Below are positions 1 through 7,835 of a stretch of DNA of 64,000 bases, one piece after another. Source of the DNA: Candidatus Delongbacteria bacterium (GTDB taxonomy: Bacteria; CAIWAD01); NCBI GenBank assembly GCA_041675285.1, contig JBAYTZ010000008.1, positions 1-64,000 of the forward strand. The letters are read 5' to 3'. The notes beneath the pieces are model-generated. The model worked only from the letters and a program-made list of their open reading frames with translations. It was not told the DNA's origin and did no database searches. Within the stretch, counting starts at the first letter, position 1, and each line of letters opens with the position of its first letter. A program made the translations under genes and the position numbers.

Positions 1-15
1 GGAAGGAGCCGCTGC

Positions 16-109
16 CGCCAGCGGAAGCCCGCCGGGAGGCGGGCTGACTCTGGCGAGTGAGAAAAAGCGCCTCTTTGGCTCCACCTTTCTGGCGCCAGCA
101 GAAAGGTGG
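16..109 (+). repeat. Two-hairpin dispersed element, copy 1
   Basis: Non-coding. The first hairpin has outer arms CGCCAG (16-21) and CTGGCG (50-55) and inner arms GCCCGCC (27-33) and GGCGGGC (38-44). A linker GAGAAAAAGCGCCTC follows. The second hairpin has arms CCACCTTTCT (81-90) and AGAAAGGTGG (100-109). Near-identical copies lie at about 17.65-17.84 kb, 44.82-45.03 kb and, reversed, 42.6-42.8 kb. Inner-stem bases change in a paired way between copies, which points to a conserved fold. The function is unknown. Confidence 0.8.
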
Positions 110-153
110 AAAACAAGGCGCCCCAGCCCCCGTCTGGATGACGGACTAGGGTT

Positions 154-184
154 GGGATCCCCCGGTCGAGCCGGGGGATGACGG
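154..184. repeat. CCCCCGG palindromic intergenic repeat
   Basis: Inverted repeat GGGATCCCCCGG / CCGGGGGATGACGGG with a 5-base spacer. Similar units occur at 17614-17643, 42517-42544 and about 42812-42838, and a diverged one at 20022-20048. Such REP-like GTCATCCC...GGGATCC palindromes are widespread in bacterial intergenic DNA. Nothing here suggests a gene. Confidence 0.75.
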
Positions 185-211
185 GATGGCCGGCTAGACT
201 TTGGAGCAGGC

Positions 212-868
212 ATGCGTGCCGATCCATTCGAGCGCTTGTGGGCCCACGACCAGGAACTGCGCGAGCGGCTCCAGTCCGACGCCCCCGGACTGAACCTGTG
301 CGGCGTTGACGAGGCCGGCCGCGGCCCGTTGGCCGGTCCCGTGGTGGCCGGCGCCGTCATCCTGCCCGCCGACGGCCGCCTGCCCGGGCTGAACGACAGC
401 AAGCAGCTCCAGGCGGAGACGCGTGCCCGCCTGGCGGCGGAAATCAAGCGCCAGGCCCTGGCTTGGGCCACGGGCCGCGCAGAGGTGGAGGAGATCGACG
501 GGCTGGGCATCCTGCGCGCCACCTTCCTGGCCATGGCGCGTGCCGTGGCCGGGCTGGGCCGGGAGCCCGGCTATCTGCTGGTGGACGGTCGGGACTTTCC
601 CTTTCCGGAACGGCGCGGCCGGGCCCTGGTGAAGGGCGACGGGCTCAGCGCCTGCGTGGCCGCGGCGGGAATCCTGGCCAAGGTGGAGCGCGACGGCGAG
701 CTGCTGCGCCTGGACGCCGAGTTTCCGGGCTGGGGCTTCGCCCGGCACAAGGGCTACGGCACGGCCGCCCACCTGGCCCTGCTGCAGGAGCGCGGCCGCC
801 TGCCCGTCCACCGGCGCAGTTTTCGGCTGCCCTGGGAAAAAACCGGCGCACTTCTGCCGCCGGCTTGA
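212..868 (+). CDS. rnhB: Ribonuclease HII
   Basis: RNase HII removes ribonucleotides misincorporated in DNA and degrades RNA in RNA-DNA hybrids in the cytoplasm. The 218-residue length fits the family. The N-terminal metal-binding motif GVDEAGRGPLAGPVVAG is intact (D33, E34). It is followed by NDSKQL, LLVDG (D125), KGD (D143, 18 residues after D125 as expected), AGILAKVERD and HKGYGTAAH. The four acidic catalytic residues are therefore all present. ATG is at 212. It follows a repeat-filled gap and precedes a secreted protein with which it shares no obvious function. Confidence 0.97.
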   Translation: MRADPFERLWAHDQELRERLQSDAPGLNLCGVDEAGRGPLAGPVVAGAVILPADGRLPGLNDSKQLQAETRARLAAEIKRQALAWATGRAEVEEIDGLGILRATFLAMARAVAGLGREPGYLLVDGRDFPFPERRGRALVKGDGLSACVAAAGILAKVERDGELLRLDAEFPGWGFARHKGYGTAAHLALLQERGRLPVHRRSFRLPWEKTGALLPPA

Positions 869-982
869 TCCGGCCCTGCGAGCATGTTTGCTTGTCAAGG
901 CGCCAACAGGTCGCCGCGGCCTACACCCGGCAGCCCGCGCACCTGGCCCGTGGCCCCGCACTCCCCGCAGCCCGGAGGATTC

Positions 983-3706
983 ATGACCCGCCATTTCCCC
1001 CGTCTGGGACTGTTTCTGTTCGTGGCCAGCCTGTGTCACGCCCAACTGCCCGTGGAAACCGGCGTCTTCCGCAACTTCATGGGCGGCGTGGAGCCGGCCT
1101 GCGCCTACGACAACTGGATCAGCCACATCTCCGAGGGCATCGCCCGGCCGGGCTACAACGCCTATGCGCCCACGGCCCTGGATCCCCAGACCAATGGCTT
1201 CGGCACCTTCGAGGTGCTGGAGGACGACGCCCACGGCGACGCCATCCTCTCGCTCTTCGCCGACCTGGCAGACAGCCTGCTGCGCGACCGCGGCGAGGGC
1301 GCCCTGGCGCGCATGCAACAGGTGCCGGATCTGGATTTCGACCTGCTGCGCTTCCAGGACACGGAGACCGGCGGCAGCTTCTACATGTTGCGCGAGCAGC
1401 TGGACACAAGTTATGTGGACCTGAACAACACCGGCACGGCGGACGACGTGACGGGCTCCTTTCGCCATGGCTGGGGACTCTTCGTCTTCAACCCGGCGGC
1501 GGCCCGGCCGCGCTGGGTGGTGGAGGCCCCGCATCCCAACGATGACTATCCCAGTTCTTACCTGGCCACGGATCTCTTCCTGGACCACGGGGCCGGCGTG
1601 TTGATGGTGAACGGCGCGGGCCGCGAAGTGGCCTACACGGGCAGCCCGGGGGCCTACACCAATTCGGCCTCGCTCTCGGATCCATCGCGCAACTGCCTGA
1701 CTCCCTTCGCCGTGATCCACGAGCGCTGCGTGAACTTCTGGCGCGAACAGGGCCAGCTGGAGCGCACGCTGCAGATCCACAGCTACGACGACGCGGCCCA
1801 CCGCGACCTGAAGAGCGCCGTGCTCTCCGGCGGGCGCAACCGCCGGCTGAACTTCTCCCCGCTCTACGACACGGGCAACGGGCCCACCGGCCTGCTCAAC
1901 AACCTGAGCGATCCCGTCCACGCGGCCAACGCCCTGGGATTCACGCACAGCGCGGTCAGTCTGCTCAGCTACATCTCCACCCAGTCCCAGAACGAGATCC
2001 GCGTGGACGGCGGCACTGCCGGACAAGAGATCTGGCTGACCATCTCGCCCGACCTCTGGGGTTTCCCCAACAGCTGCCAGGAGGCGGATTCCCACCCGGC
2101 GGGCTACCCGGACTGCCACGCCGGCGAGGATTGGGTGCACGTGGAGATGGACGAGCTGCCCACGATCTCGCACACGGCGGGCACCTCCTTCTGGTACGGC
2201 ACCAGCAGCGGCACGCCGGTGGGCTGGGGCAACTACGGCCACAGCACGGACTACTTCCAGCCGCTCTTCCTGGCCCTGGCGGAGGCCGAGGACAGCCTGG
2301 CTGCCAACCGGCCCACGCCGGCGCCCACGGATCCCGTCAACCTGTCGGTGACCGGCGTGGACGTGGACGCCGTGGACCTGGCCTGGACGCCCACCTGGTC
2401 CAGCCACTTCGAGAGCTATGAGATCCTGGCGGATCCGTCGGGGACCATCACGCCCGAGGCTCGCCTCTTCACCTCCACGGATCTGGACCTGCTCTGCTGG
2501 GCGCCGCTCAAGGCCGTGCGCGTCAGCGGCCTGGACTACCGGGTCAACCACGCTTTCCTGCTGCGGGGGCTGGACCAGGAGGGCCGCCGCACGGCCTGGA
2601 CAGACACGGTCTACGGCGCGCCCGACGATCTGCACCCGCCCCTGTTGCTGGCGCGCTATCCCACCGGGCACACGCGCTACTGGGTGCCGCCGGGGGGCGG
2701 CTCGATCCAGGTGCGTGTGCGCGACGTCCACCACCAGGTGGATCTCTCCAGCCTGGAAGTGCGCGTGGACCAGAACAACAACGGTCTCTACGGCACGGGG
2801 GAGGGCTGGCAGGACCTGGGTCTCAGCGGTTTCTCGCGCGACACCACGATCACCGTGACGCTGGCGGTGACGGGCACGGGCATCAAGCGGCTGGAGTTCC
2901 ACGCCAGCGACGACCAGCACGGCGAGATTCTGGGCTGCTCGGGCAGCGAGGACGATTGCGGGATCGTGGACGACTGGCGGATCGGCGTGGACGGCACGGC
3001 GCCGGCGGCCTTCAACGGCCCCAATCTGGCGGCCCTGACCAGCTCGGGCGGGATCACGCTCTCCTGGCCCAACCAGCACCCGGATTCCACCTTCTACACC
3101 TTCGAACTGGCCTTGGCCTCCCACGCCATCAGTCAGGTGGAGGAGGGCGAACTGCGCTTCACGCGCCTGAACTATTCCAATCTGGGCCAGGCGGCCTCCA
3201 CGGGCCTGACCCTGCCCCAGCAGCCCTGGATCGGCGACAGCGTCTGGGTGCTGGCGCGGATCGTGGACGCCGCGGGCAACGCCGGCGCGCCCGGCCCGCC
3301 GCTGGTCTTCCGCTACTGGGGCGGCAACTGGGTGAACACCGAGCTGGTGGCCCAGGTGGGCCTGCCGCTGGTGGGCCTGAGTTGGAGCACCAGCCTCTCC
3401 CTGCCCAACTGGACCGTGGCGGGCTGGTGGGTGCACACGCTGAGCGAGCCCGACCAGACCCCGGACGAGTCCACGCGCCTGCTCTATACCCAGACGCCCG
3501 CGCTGACGCTCAACATCGGCGCCTATCTGCCCCGGCGCTTCCTGAGCGTCACCACGGACATCCAGCGCAGCGTGGCGCTGGCGGAGGCTGAGGAGTCGCT
3601 GGCTCCGGAGGTCGAATTCCCGGCCCTGCCGCTGCGGCTGAGCGCCGAACTGCGGCTGGGTCCCGTGCAGGATCCGGACCTGGTGTTGCCGGAGGATCTG
3701 CGCTGA
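983..3706 (+). CDS. Large secreted protein with fibronectin-III-like region, function unknown
   Basis: A 907-residue exported protein. The frame opens further upstream at 884, but the ATG at 983 has a good ribosome-binding site (CGGAGGA) and begins a clear signal peptide (MTRHFPRLGLFLFVASLCHA). Residues about 20-430 form an unrecognised domain rich in aromatic residues and Asp/Asn. The stretch around residues 450-540 (...VDLAWTPTWSSHFESYEIL) looks like a fibronectin type III fold. Later Asp-rich beta segments, with D-x-N-N-N-G motifs near residue 600, suggest calcium-binding extracellular modules. I see no C-terminal YPNPFNP sorting domain, unlike other exported proteins in the window. A hydrolase role is possible but I cannot name a catalytic motif. 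Confidence 0.85.
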   Translation: MTRHFPRLGLFLFVASLCHAQLPVETGVFRNFMGGVEPACAYDNWISHISEGIARPGYNAYAPTALDPQTNGFGTFEVLEDDAHGDAILSLFADLADSLLRDRGEGALARMQQVPDLDFDLLRFQDTETGGSFYMLREQLDTSYVDLNNTGTADDVTGSFRHGWGLFVFNPAAARPRWVVEAPHPNDDYPSSYLATDLFLDHGAGVLMVNGAGREVAYTGSPGAYTNSASLSDPSRNCLTPFAVIHERCVNFWREQGQLERTLQIHSYDDAAHRDLKSAVLSGGRNRRLNFSPLYDTGNGPTGLLNNLSDPVHAANALGFTHSAVSLLSYISTQSQNEIRVDGGTAGQEIWLTISPDLWGFPNSCQEADSHPAGYPDCHAGEDWVHVEMDELPTISHTAGTSFWYGTSSGTPVGWGNYGHSTDYFQPLFLALAEAEDSLAANRPTPAPTDPVNLSVTGVDVDAVDLAWTPTWSSHFESYEILADPSGTITPEARLFTSTDLDLLCWAPLKAVRVSGLDYRVNHAFLLRGLDQEGRRTAWTDTVYGAPDDLHPPLLLARYPTGHTRYWVPPGGGSIQVRVRDVHHQVDLSSLEVRVDQNNNGLYGTGEGWQDLGLSGFSRDTTITVTLAVTGTGIKRLEFHASDDQHGEILGCSGSEDDCGIVDDWRIGVDGTAPAAFNGPNLAALTSSGGITLSWPNQHPDSTFYTFELALASHAISQVEEGELRFTRLNYSNLGQAASTGLTLPQQPWIGDSVWVLARIVDAAGNAGAPGPPLVFRYWGGNWVNTELVAQVGLPLVGLSWSTSLSLPNWTVAGWWVHTLSEPDQTPDESTRLLYTQTPALTLNIGAYLPRRFLSVTTDIQRSVALAEAEESLAPEVEFPALPLRLSAELRLGPVQDPDLVLPEDLR

Positions 3707-3810
3707 GCCGGCGGGCCGGGCGACCGAGCGATCCGATTGAGAAATAGACGATTTGTTGGAGACGGGGACGGCGGGGTCCGGCCGGGCGCTGGCTGGATCC
3801 GTGCGGGAGC

Positions 3811-3839
3811 TTGCATCTTTCCCCGTCGAACCCTACTCT
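3811..3839 (+). promoter_or_regulatory. Sigma-70-type promoter of the 50-residue gene
   Basis: TTGCAT (3811-3816), a 17-base spacer, then TACTCT (3834-3839). The same TTGCAT-N17-TACxxT layout precedes the tRNA-Ser gene. The predicted transcript starts about 70-75 bases before the ATG at 3919. Confidence 0.6.
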
Positions 3840-3918
3840 TGCGGGCCCCTTTGTGTGGACTCCGTGAGTCCGTGCAGCGCCGTGCGCGGGGTGAAACCGA
3901 CTAGCGGAGGACACGGAG

Positions 3919-4071
3919 ATGGCAAAGGTACAGAAGTTCGTGGCCAAAGAATCGGCCCACGACCGCCCGGTCTTGAAAGTCACGATGGAGCGGACCGAGA
4001 AGGGCACCTTCAAGGTCAAGAAGGAAATCGTCTACGTGACCAAGGACAACGAGAAGGAGATCCTGGGCTAA
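3919..4071 (+). CDS. Small basic 50-residue protein, unknown function
   Basis: The gene encodes 50 residues beginning MAKVQKFVAKESAHDRPVLK and ending KDNEKEILG. It is rich in Lys and Glu, with alternating valine-containing strands, and looks like a small cytoplasmic beta-rich protein. I do not recognise a family. Support for a real gene is contextual: a ribosome-binding site (AGCGGAGG) lies 9 bases before the ATG, a TTGCAT-N17-TACTCT promoter lies upstream, and a strong intrinsic terminator begins 28 bases after the stop. It is therefore a monocistronic unit. The Lys-rich composition could suit a nucleic-acid- or ribosome-associated protein, but that is inference only. Confidence 0.75.
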   Translation: MAKVQKFVAKESAHDRPVLKVTMERTEKGTFKVKKEIVYVTKDNEKEILG

Positions 4072-4098
4072 GTCCAGGTCCTGCGAATTGTCTCTTCC

Positions 4099-4121
4099 GG
4101 GCCTGGCGACAGGCCCTTTTT
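4099..4121 (+). terminator. Intrinsic terminator
   Basis: Perfect 7-bp stem GGGCCTG / CAGGCCC with a GCGA tetraloop followed by five T residues. It ends the transcript of the 50-residue gene. Confidence 0.9.
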
Positions 4122-4158
4122 CGTTGGGTCCGCTCCGGGGGCGGGGCGGGGGGAATGA

Positions 4159-4338
4159 CCACAGAGGCACAGAGGCACAGTTCATCGAAATGTGATTTGG
4201 ATGGCGCGCCGTGCCTCGGCGTCCCTGAGATGTGTTCAATCGTCATGAAAAGGCTGGACACCCCCAGTACGAGACAGGATTCCAGGAAGCCAGAGCTCCA
4301 GTTTCCTGCTCGACTGTGCCTCTGTGTCTCTGTGTTTC
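4159..4338. repeat. CACAGAG inverted-pair element (about 180 bp)
   Basis: The left arm is CCACAGAGGCACAGAGGCAC (from 4159). The right arm, the reverse form CTGTGCCTCTGTGTCTCTGTG, spans 4314-4334. The interior holds no convincing gene. The same inverted-pair design recurs at 12053-12174 and 44694-45160, and single arms lie near 14563, 17430 and 42465. It looks like a MITE-style non-autonomous element or a large hairpin. Confidence 0.75.
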
Positions 4339-4374
4339 AAGCGCCCTACCCCGGCGCAAAGGCGAAGGATGACC

Positions 4375-5562
4375 ATGTCGAACAAACGCTTCATCCTGCT
4401 TGTCCTGGACGGCGTGGGCGTGGGCGAACTGCCCGACGCCGCGGCCTTCGGCGACGCGGGCCACAACACCCTGGGCAACCTGGCCCGCCAGCAGGGCGGA
4501 CTGACGCTGCCCCACCTCCAGGAGCTGGGGCTGGGCAGCGTGCTGGAGCTGCCTGGCGTGCCCCCCGCGGCCGCGCCCCGGGCTTCCTGGGGCCGAATGG
4601 CCGAGAAGTCCCAAGGCAAGGACTCCACCCTGGGCCACTGGGAACTGGTGGGGCTGGTGACTCCCGTGGCGCTGCCCACCTACCCGCGGGGCTTTCCGGC
4701 CGAGCTGGTGGCCGCCTGGCTGCAGGCCAACCACCTGCCCGGCGTGCTGGGCAACTGCGTGGCCTCGGGCACCGAGATCATCGAGCGCCTGGGCGACGAG
4801 CACGTGGCCACGGGCCGGCCCATCCTCTACACCAGCGCGGACAGCGTCTTCCAGGTGGCCGCCCACGAGGAGCACTTCGGCCTGGAGCGCTTGTACGAGG
4901 TCTGCCGGAGCGCGCGCGACCTGCTGACGGGGCCGCACGCCGTGGCCCGGGTGATCGCGCGACCCTTCACCGGACCCGCGGGGGCCTACCAGCGCACGTC
5001 CAACCGCCGGGACTTCAGCCTGCCGCCTGGAGCGCCCACGGCCCTGGACCGGGCGGCGGCGGCGGGCGTGGAGGTGGTCTCCATCGGCAAGATTCGCGAC
5101 CTGTTCGCAGGCGTGGGGATCGAGCGCGCCCTGCCCAGCAAGAACAACATGCAGGGCCTGGATGTGCTGGAGCGCGTGCTGGACGAAGCCGCCGCCGGCC
5201 GCGACCAGCTGATCCTGCTCAACCTGGTGGACTTCGACATGCTCTGGGGCCACCGGCTGGATCCCGTGGGCTTCCGGGGCGGGCTGGAGGCCTTCGATCG
5301 GCGCCTGCCCGACCTGTTGGCGCGGCTGGGCGAACAGGACCTGCTGGTGATCACGGCGGATCACGGCAACGACCCCACCAGCGGGAGCACGGACCACAGC
5401 CGTGAGTACGTCCCGCTGCTGGCCTACCAAGCCGGGCGGGCCGGGCGCCCGCTGGGCACGCGGGCCAGTTTCACCGACGTGGGCGCCACGCTGCTGGACT
5501 GGTTCGGGTTGGACGCCGCCGGACCGGGCCGTTCGTTCCTGTCGGAGATGGATGCCCGCTGA
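4375..5562 (+). CDS. deoB: Phosphopentomutase
   Basis: Interconverts ribose/deoxyribose 1-phosphate and 5-phosphate in nucleoside salvage. The 395-residue product has the alkaline-phosphatase-superfamily metal motifs of the family: VLDGVGVGELPDA at the N-terminus, GHNTLGN, GKDSTLGHWE near residue 80, and DHGNDPTSGSTDHSREY near the C-terminus. Upstream in-frame ATGs exist at 4324 and 4369. The ATG at 4375 has the best spacing to GCGAAGG, so I chose it. The gene lies directly after a CACAGAG repeat, whose right arm overlaps the earlier in-frame start. No other nucleoside-catabolism gene is adjacent. Confidence 0.96.
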   Translation: MSNKRFILLVLDGVGVGELPDAAAFGDAGHNTLGNLARQQGGLTLPHLQELGLGSVLELPGVPPAAAPRASWGRMAEKSQGKDSTLGHWELVGLVTPVALPTYPRGFPAELVAAWLQANHLPGVLGNCVASGTEIIERLGDEHVATGRPILYTSADSVFQVAAHEEHFGLERLYEVCRSARDLLTGPHAVARVIARPFTGPAGAYQRTSNRRDFSLPPGAPTALDRAAAAGVEVVSIGKIRDLFAGVGIERALPSKNNMQGLDVLERVLDEAAAGRDQLILLNLVDFDMLWGHRLDPVGFRGGLEAFDRRLPDLLARLGEQDLLVITADHGNDPTSGSTDHSREYVPLLAYQAGRAGRPLGTRASFTDVGATLLDWFGLDAAGPGRSFLSEMDAR

Positions 5563-5575
5563 GGTCCAGGCGCCG

Positions 5576-5721
5576 AAACGGACACGAAGTCCACGCAGGG
5601 AACGTAGACCGGGAAGTAGAAACGAACGGGATCGGCTGGATCCGACCGGGGACCCGCTGCTTTCCCCGCCATCCTTCCTCCTTCGTGCCCTTTCCCTCCC
5701 TTCGTGTTCTTCGTGTCCAGA
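5576..5721. repeat. CACGAAG inverted-pair element
   Basis: The left arm AAACGGACACGAAGTCCACG and the right arm CTTCGTGTCCAG (reverse form, within 5690-5721) flank about 85 bp of non-coding DNA. The design matches 54641-54809 between the E2 and E3 genes, and weakly 60533-60650. It is distinct in sequence from the CACAGAG family but has the same architecture. Confidence 0.65.
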
Positions 5722-5804
5722 AGTGATTCGAGGTGCAAGGCCCGCAGCTTGCAGGCCCGTGCCCGCAGTGGCACATTCATGCAACCCAACTCTGGAGAAG
5801 CACC

Positions 5805-6782
5805 ATGTCCCTCGGCCCCGTCTCGGCCTACGTGCGCCACCACTACCGCCACTTCAACGCCGCCGCGCTGATCGACGCCGCCGACGGCTATTCCGCCCAC
5901 CTGGAGCAGGGGGGCAAGATGCTGGTCTCGCTGGCCGGCGCCATGAGCACGGCGGAGCTGGGCCTGAGTCTGGCCCAGATGATCCGCCAGGGCAAGGTGG
6001 ACATCATCTCCTGCACCGGGGCCAACCTGGAGGAGGATCTGTTCAACCTGGTGGCCCACAAGCACTACGTCCGCGTGCCGCACTACCGCCAGCTCAGCCC
6101 GGCCGAAGAGCAGGCCCTGCTGGAGCGCCATCTGAATCGGGTCACCGACACGTGCATCCCGGAGGAGGAGGCCATCCGTGTGCTGGAGCGCGCCGTGCTG
6201 GAGGAGTGGCAGGCCGCGGACCGCGCCGGCGCCAGCTATTTCCCCCACGAATTCATGTACCGGCTGATCCGCTCCGGCGTGCTCAAGGACAAGTACCAGA
6301 TCGACGAGCAGGACTCGTGGCTGGTGGCGGCCTGCGAGCGCGACCTGCCGATCATCGTGCCCGGCTGGGAGGACAGCACGCTGGGCAACATCTTCACGGC
6401 CCACTGCATGAAGGGCGACGTGAAGCGCGTGCACACCGTGCGCACGGGCATCGAGTACATGGCCTTCCTGGCCGACTGGTACCGCAAGACGGCCTACCAG
6501 AGCCCAGTGGGCTTCTTCCAGATCGGTGGCGGCATCGCCGGCGACTTCCCGATCTGCGTCGTGCCCATGCTGGAGCAGGACATGGAGGAGGAGAACACGC
6601 CGCTCTGGGGCTACTTCTGCCAGATCAGCGACTCCACCACCAGCTACGGCAGCTATTCCGGCGCCGTGCCCAACGAGAAGATCACCTGGGGCAAGCTGGG
6701 CCAGGACACGCCGCGCTTCATCGTGGAGTCCGATGCCACCATCGTGGCGCCGCTGATCTTCGCCCTGGTCCTCAACCAGTAG
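5805..6782 (+). CDS. Deoxyhypusine-synthase-family protein
   Basis: A 325-residue Rossmann-type enzyme of the deoxyhypusine synthase family. Eukaryal and archaeal members transfer the aminobutyl group of spermidine to eIF5A. Bacterial homologues may make homospermidine or modify other substrates. Visible signatures are SLAGAMSTAELG, ISCTGANLEEDLF near residue 70, GGGIAGDFPI, and EKITWGKL, which carries the family's catalytic lysine (K297). The family's active-site lysine is thus kept. ATG 5805 follows GGAGAA. Eight bases later a pair of microcompartment vertex genes begins, suggesting one transcript. Bacteria lack eIF5A, so the acceptor is unknown. Confidence 0.9.
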   Translation: MSLGPVSAYVRHHYRHFNAAALIDAADGYSAHLEQGGKMLVSLAGAMSTAELGLSLAQMIRQGKVDIISCTGANLEEDLFNLVAHKHYVRVPHYRQLSPAEEQALLERHLNRVTDTCIPEEEAIRVLERAVLEEWQAADRAGASYFPHEFMYRLIRSGVLKDKYQIDEQDSWLVAACERDLPIIVPGWEDSTLGNIFTAHCMKGDVKRVHTVRTGIEYMAFLADWYRKTAYQSPVGFFQIGGGIAGDFPICVVPMLEQDMEEENTPLWGYFCQISDSTTSYGSYSGAVPNEKITWGKLGQDTPRFIVESDATIVAPLIFALVLNQ

Positions 6783-6790
6783 GAGGCTCC

Positions 6791-7084
6791 ATGCAGTTGG
6801 GACGGGTCGTCGGCACGGTCTGGGCCACGCGCAAGGACCCCAAGCTAACCGGCTTGAAGTTCCTGATGGTGCGCCACCTGGACTTCGACTATCGCGAGAA
6901 GGACGCCCACACTGTGGCCGTGGACAGCGTGGGCGCCGGCGTGGGCGAGGTGGTTCTGCTGGTGGCCGGTTCCAGCGCGCGCCTGACCGAACAGACGGAC
7001 GGCGCGCCCGTGGACACGGTGATCATGGCCATCGTGGACAAGGTGGAGCTGGACCCGGCGGCGTTGGCGGCGGGCACGCCATGA
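6791..7084 (+). CDS. EutN/CcmL-type microcompartment vertex protein 1
   Basis: A 97-residue protein of the BMC-P (EutN/CcmL) family. These pentamers cap the vertices of bacterial microcompartment shells. The N-terminus MQLGRVVGTVWATRKDPKL is diagnostic. A central D-x-VGAGVGEVVLLVAGSSAR segment and C-terminal VDTVIMAIVDKVEL complete the small beta-barrel. The start follows AGGAGG directly after the preceding stop. Its own stop overlaps the next start as ATGA, so the two vertex genes are translationally coupled. No hexameric BMC-H/T shell gene or encapsulated enzyme set is visible in the window, which is unusual. Confidence 0.95.
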   Translation: MQLGRVVGTVWATRKDPKLTGLKFLMVRHLDFDYREKDAHTVAVDSVGAGVGEVVLLVAGSSARLTEQTDGAPVDTVIMAIVDKVELDPAALAAGTP

Positions 7085-7344
7085 ACCTGGCGCGGGTGGT
7101 GGGCAAGGTCTGGGCCACGCGCAAGGCGCCCGGCCTGGAGCAGGCGACCCTGCTGGTGATCCAGCCGGTGGACGGCGACCTGCGGCCCGACGGTGCGCGG
7201 CTGGCCGCCGTGGACCTGCGCGGGTCGGCAACCGGACAGATCGTCTACTACGTGGGATCCAAGGAGGCGGCGCTGCCGCTGCCGGCCAAACTCAGCCCGG
7301 TGGACGCCTGCATCGTGGGAATCGTGGATCACGTGGATCGCTAG
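7081..7344 (+). CDS. EutN/CcmL-type microcompartment vertex protein 2
   Basis: An 87-residue paralogue of the preceding gene, starting MNLARVVGKVWATRKAPGL and ending VDACIVGIVDHVDR. It keeps the RVVGxVWATRK core and the VDxxIxxIVDxV end but lacks part of the central loop of the first copy. It overlaps that copy by four bases (ATGA). Tandem but diverged vertex proteins are common in shell loci and may make heteromeric or alternative vertices. Here the rest of a shell locus is absent. Confidence 0.94.
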   Translation: MNLARVVGKVWATRKAPGLEQATLLVIQPVDGDLRPDGARLAAVDLRGSATGQIVYYVGSKEAALPLPAKLSPVDACIVGIVDHVDR

Positions 7345-7353
7345 GATCCGGGC

Positions 7354-7767
7354 TCAGACCAGGGTCTTGACCAGCACCACGCGCGTGCCCCGGGCGCCGG
7401 TCTCGATGCGCACGTCGTCCATCAGGTGGCGGATGATCAGCAGGCCGCGGCCGGAAATGTCCAGCAGGTGTTCGGGTTCGGTGGGATCAGGCAGAGGGAC
7501 GGGCAGACCCAGGCCGTGGTCCGTGACCGCCAGCAGCAGTTGCCGCACGGCACCCTGGACGGTGACCCGGGCTTCCAGGCGCACCTCCAGCTCCGGCCGC
7601 TGCTGGTTGCCGTGGAGAATGGCGTTGTTGGCCGCCTCGGTCCCGGCGATGATCAGATCCCCGGTGAAGTCCTCCGACAGGCCCAGTTCCTGGGCCAGCT
7701 CGCTGAGGAAGGCCTCCACCTGATCGATGGCCGCCGGATCCGAGGGAATGGTCAGGCTGCGCTCCAT
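7354..7767 (-). CDS. RsbW-like anti-sigma factor / serine kinase (HATPase)
   Basis: A 137-residue single-domain GHKL ATPase of the RsbW/SpoIIAB type. Such proteins bind or phosphorylate anti-sigma-factor antagonists, or hold a sigma factor, in partner-switching stress circuits. The N-box is EAANNAILHGN, the G1 box DHGLGLP, and the G2-like box GRGLLIIRHLMDDV. It is convergent with the vertex-protein operon (9 bp apart) and divergent from the M1 peptidase gene. No STAS antagonist, PP2C phosphatase or cognate sigma factor is nearby, so its partner is unknown. Confidence 0.92.
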   Translation of the reverse strand: MERSLTIPSDPAAIDQVEAFLSELAQELGLSEDFTGDLIIAGTEAANNAILHGNQQRPELEVRLEARVTVQGAVRQLLLAVTDHGLGLPVPLPDPTEPEHLLDISGRGLLIIRHLMDDVRIETGARGTRVVLVKTLV

Positions 7768-7835
7768 GGGCGCAACCTACTATTCTTCCGCTGGGCGGAA
7801 CAGCTTCACGGAACAGGAAAGAACGGAGGTGTGGG

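Noticed and set aside
194..3436. A 1080-codon open frame on the minus strand opposite rnhB and the secreted protein
   Set aside because: Low-complexity Ala/Arg/Gly/His translation with no domain. It is antisense to two well-supported genes, and GC-rich DNA gives many such shadow frames.
5805..6782. Naming the gene dhs or speB-like with a set reaction
   Set aside because: The family is clear, but bacterial members differ in substrate and no eIF5A target exists, so I gave no symbol.
6791..7344. A complete bacterial microcompartment operon
   Set aside because: Only vertex proteins are present; no shell hexamer, signature enzyme or encapsulation peptide is visible, so no compartment type is claimed.
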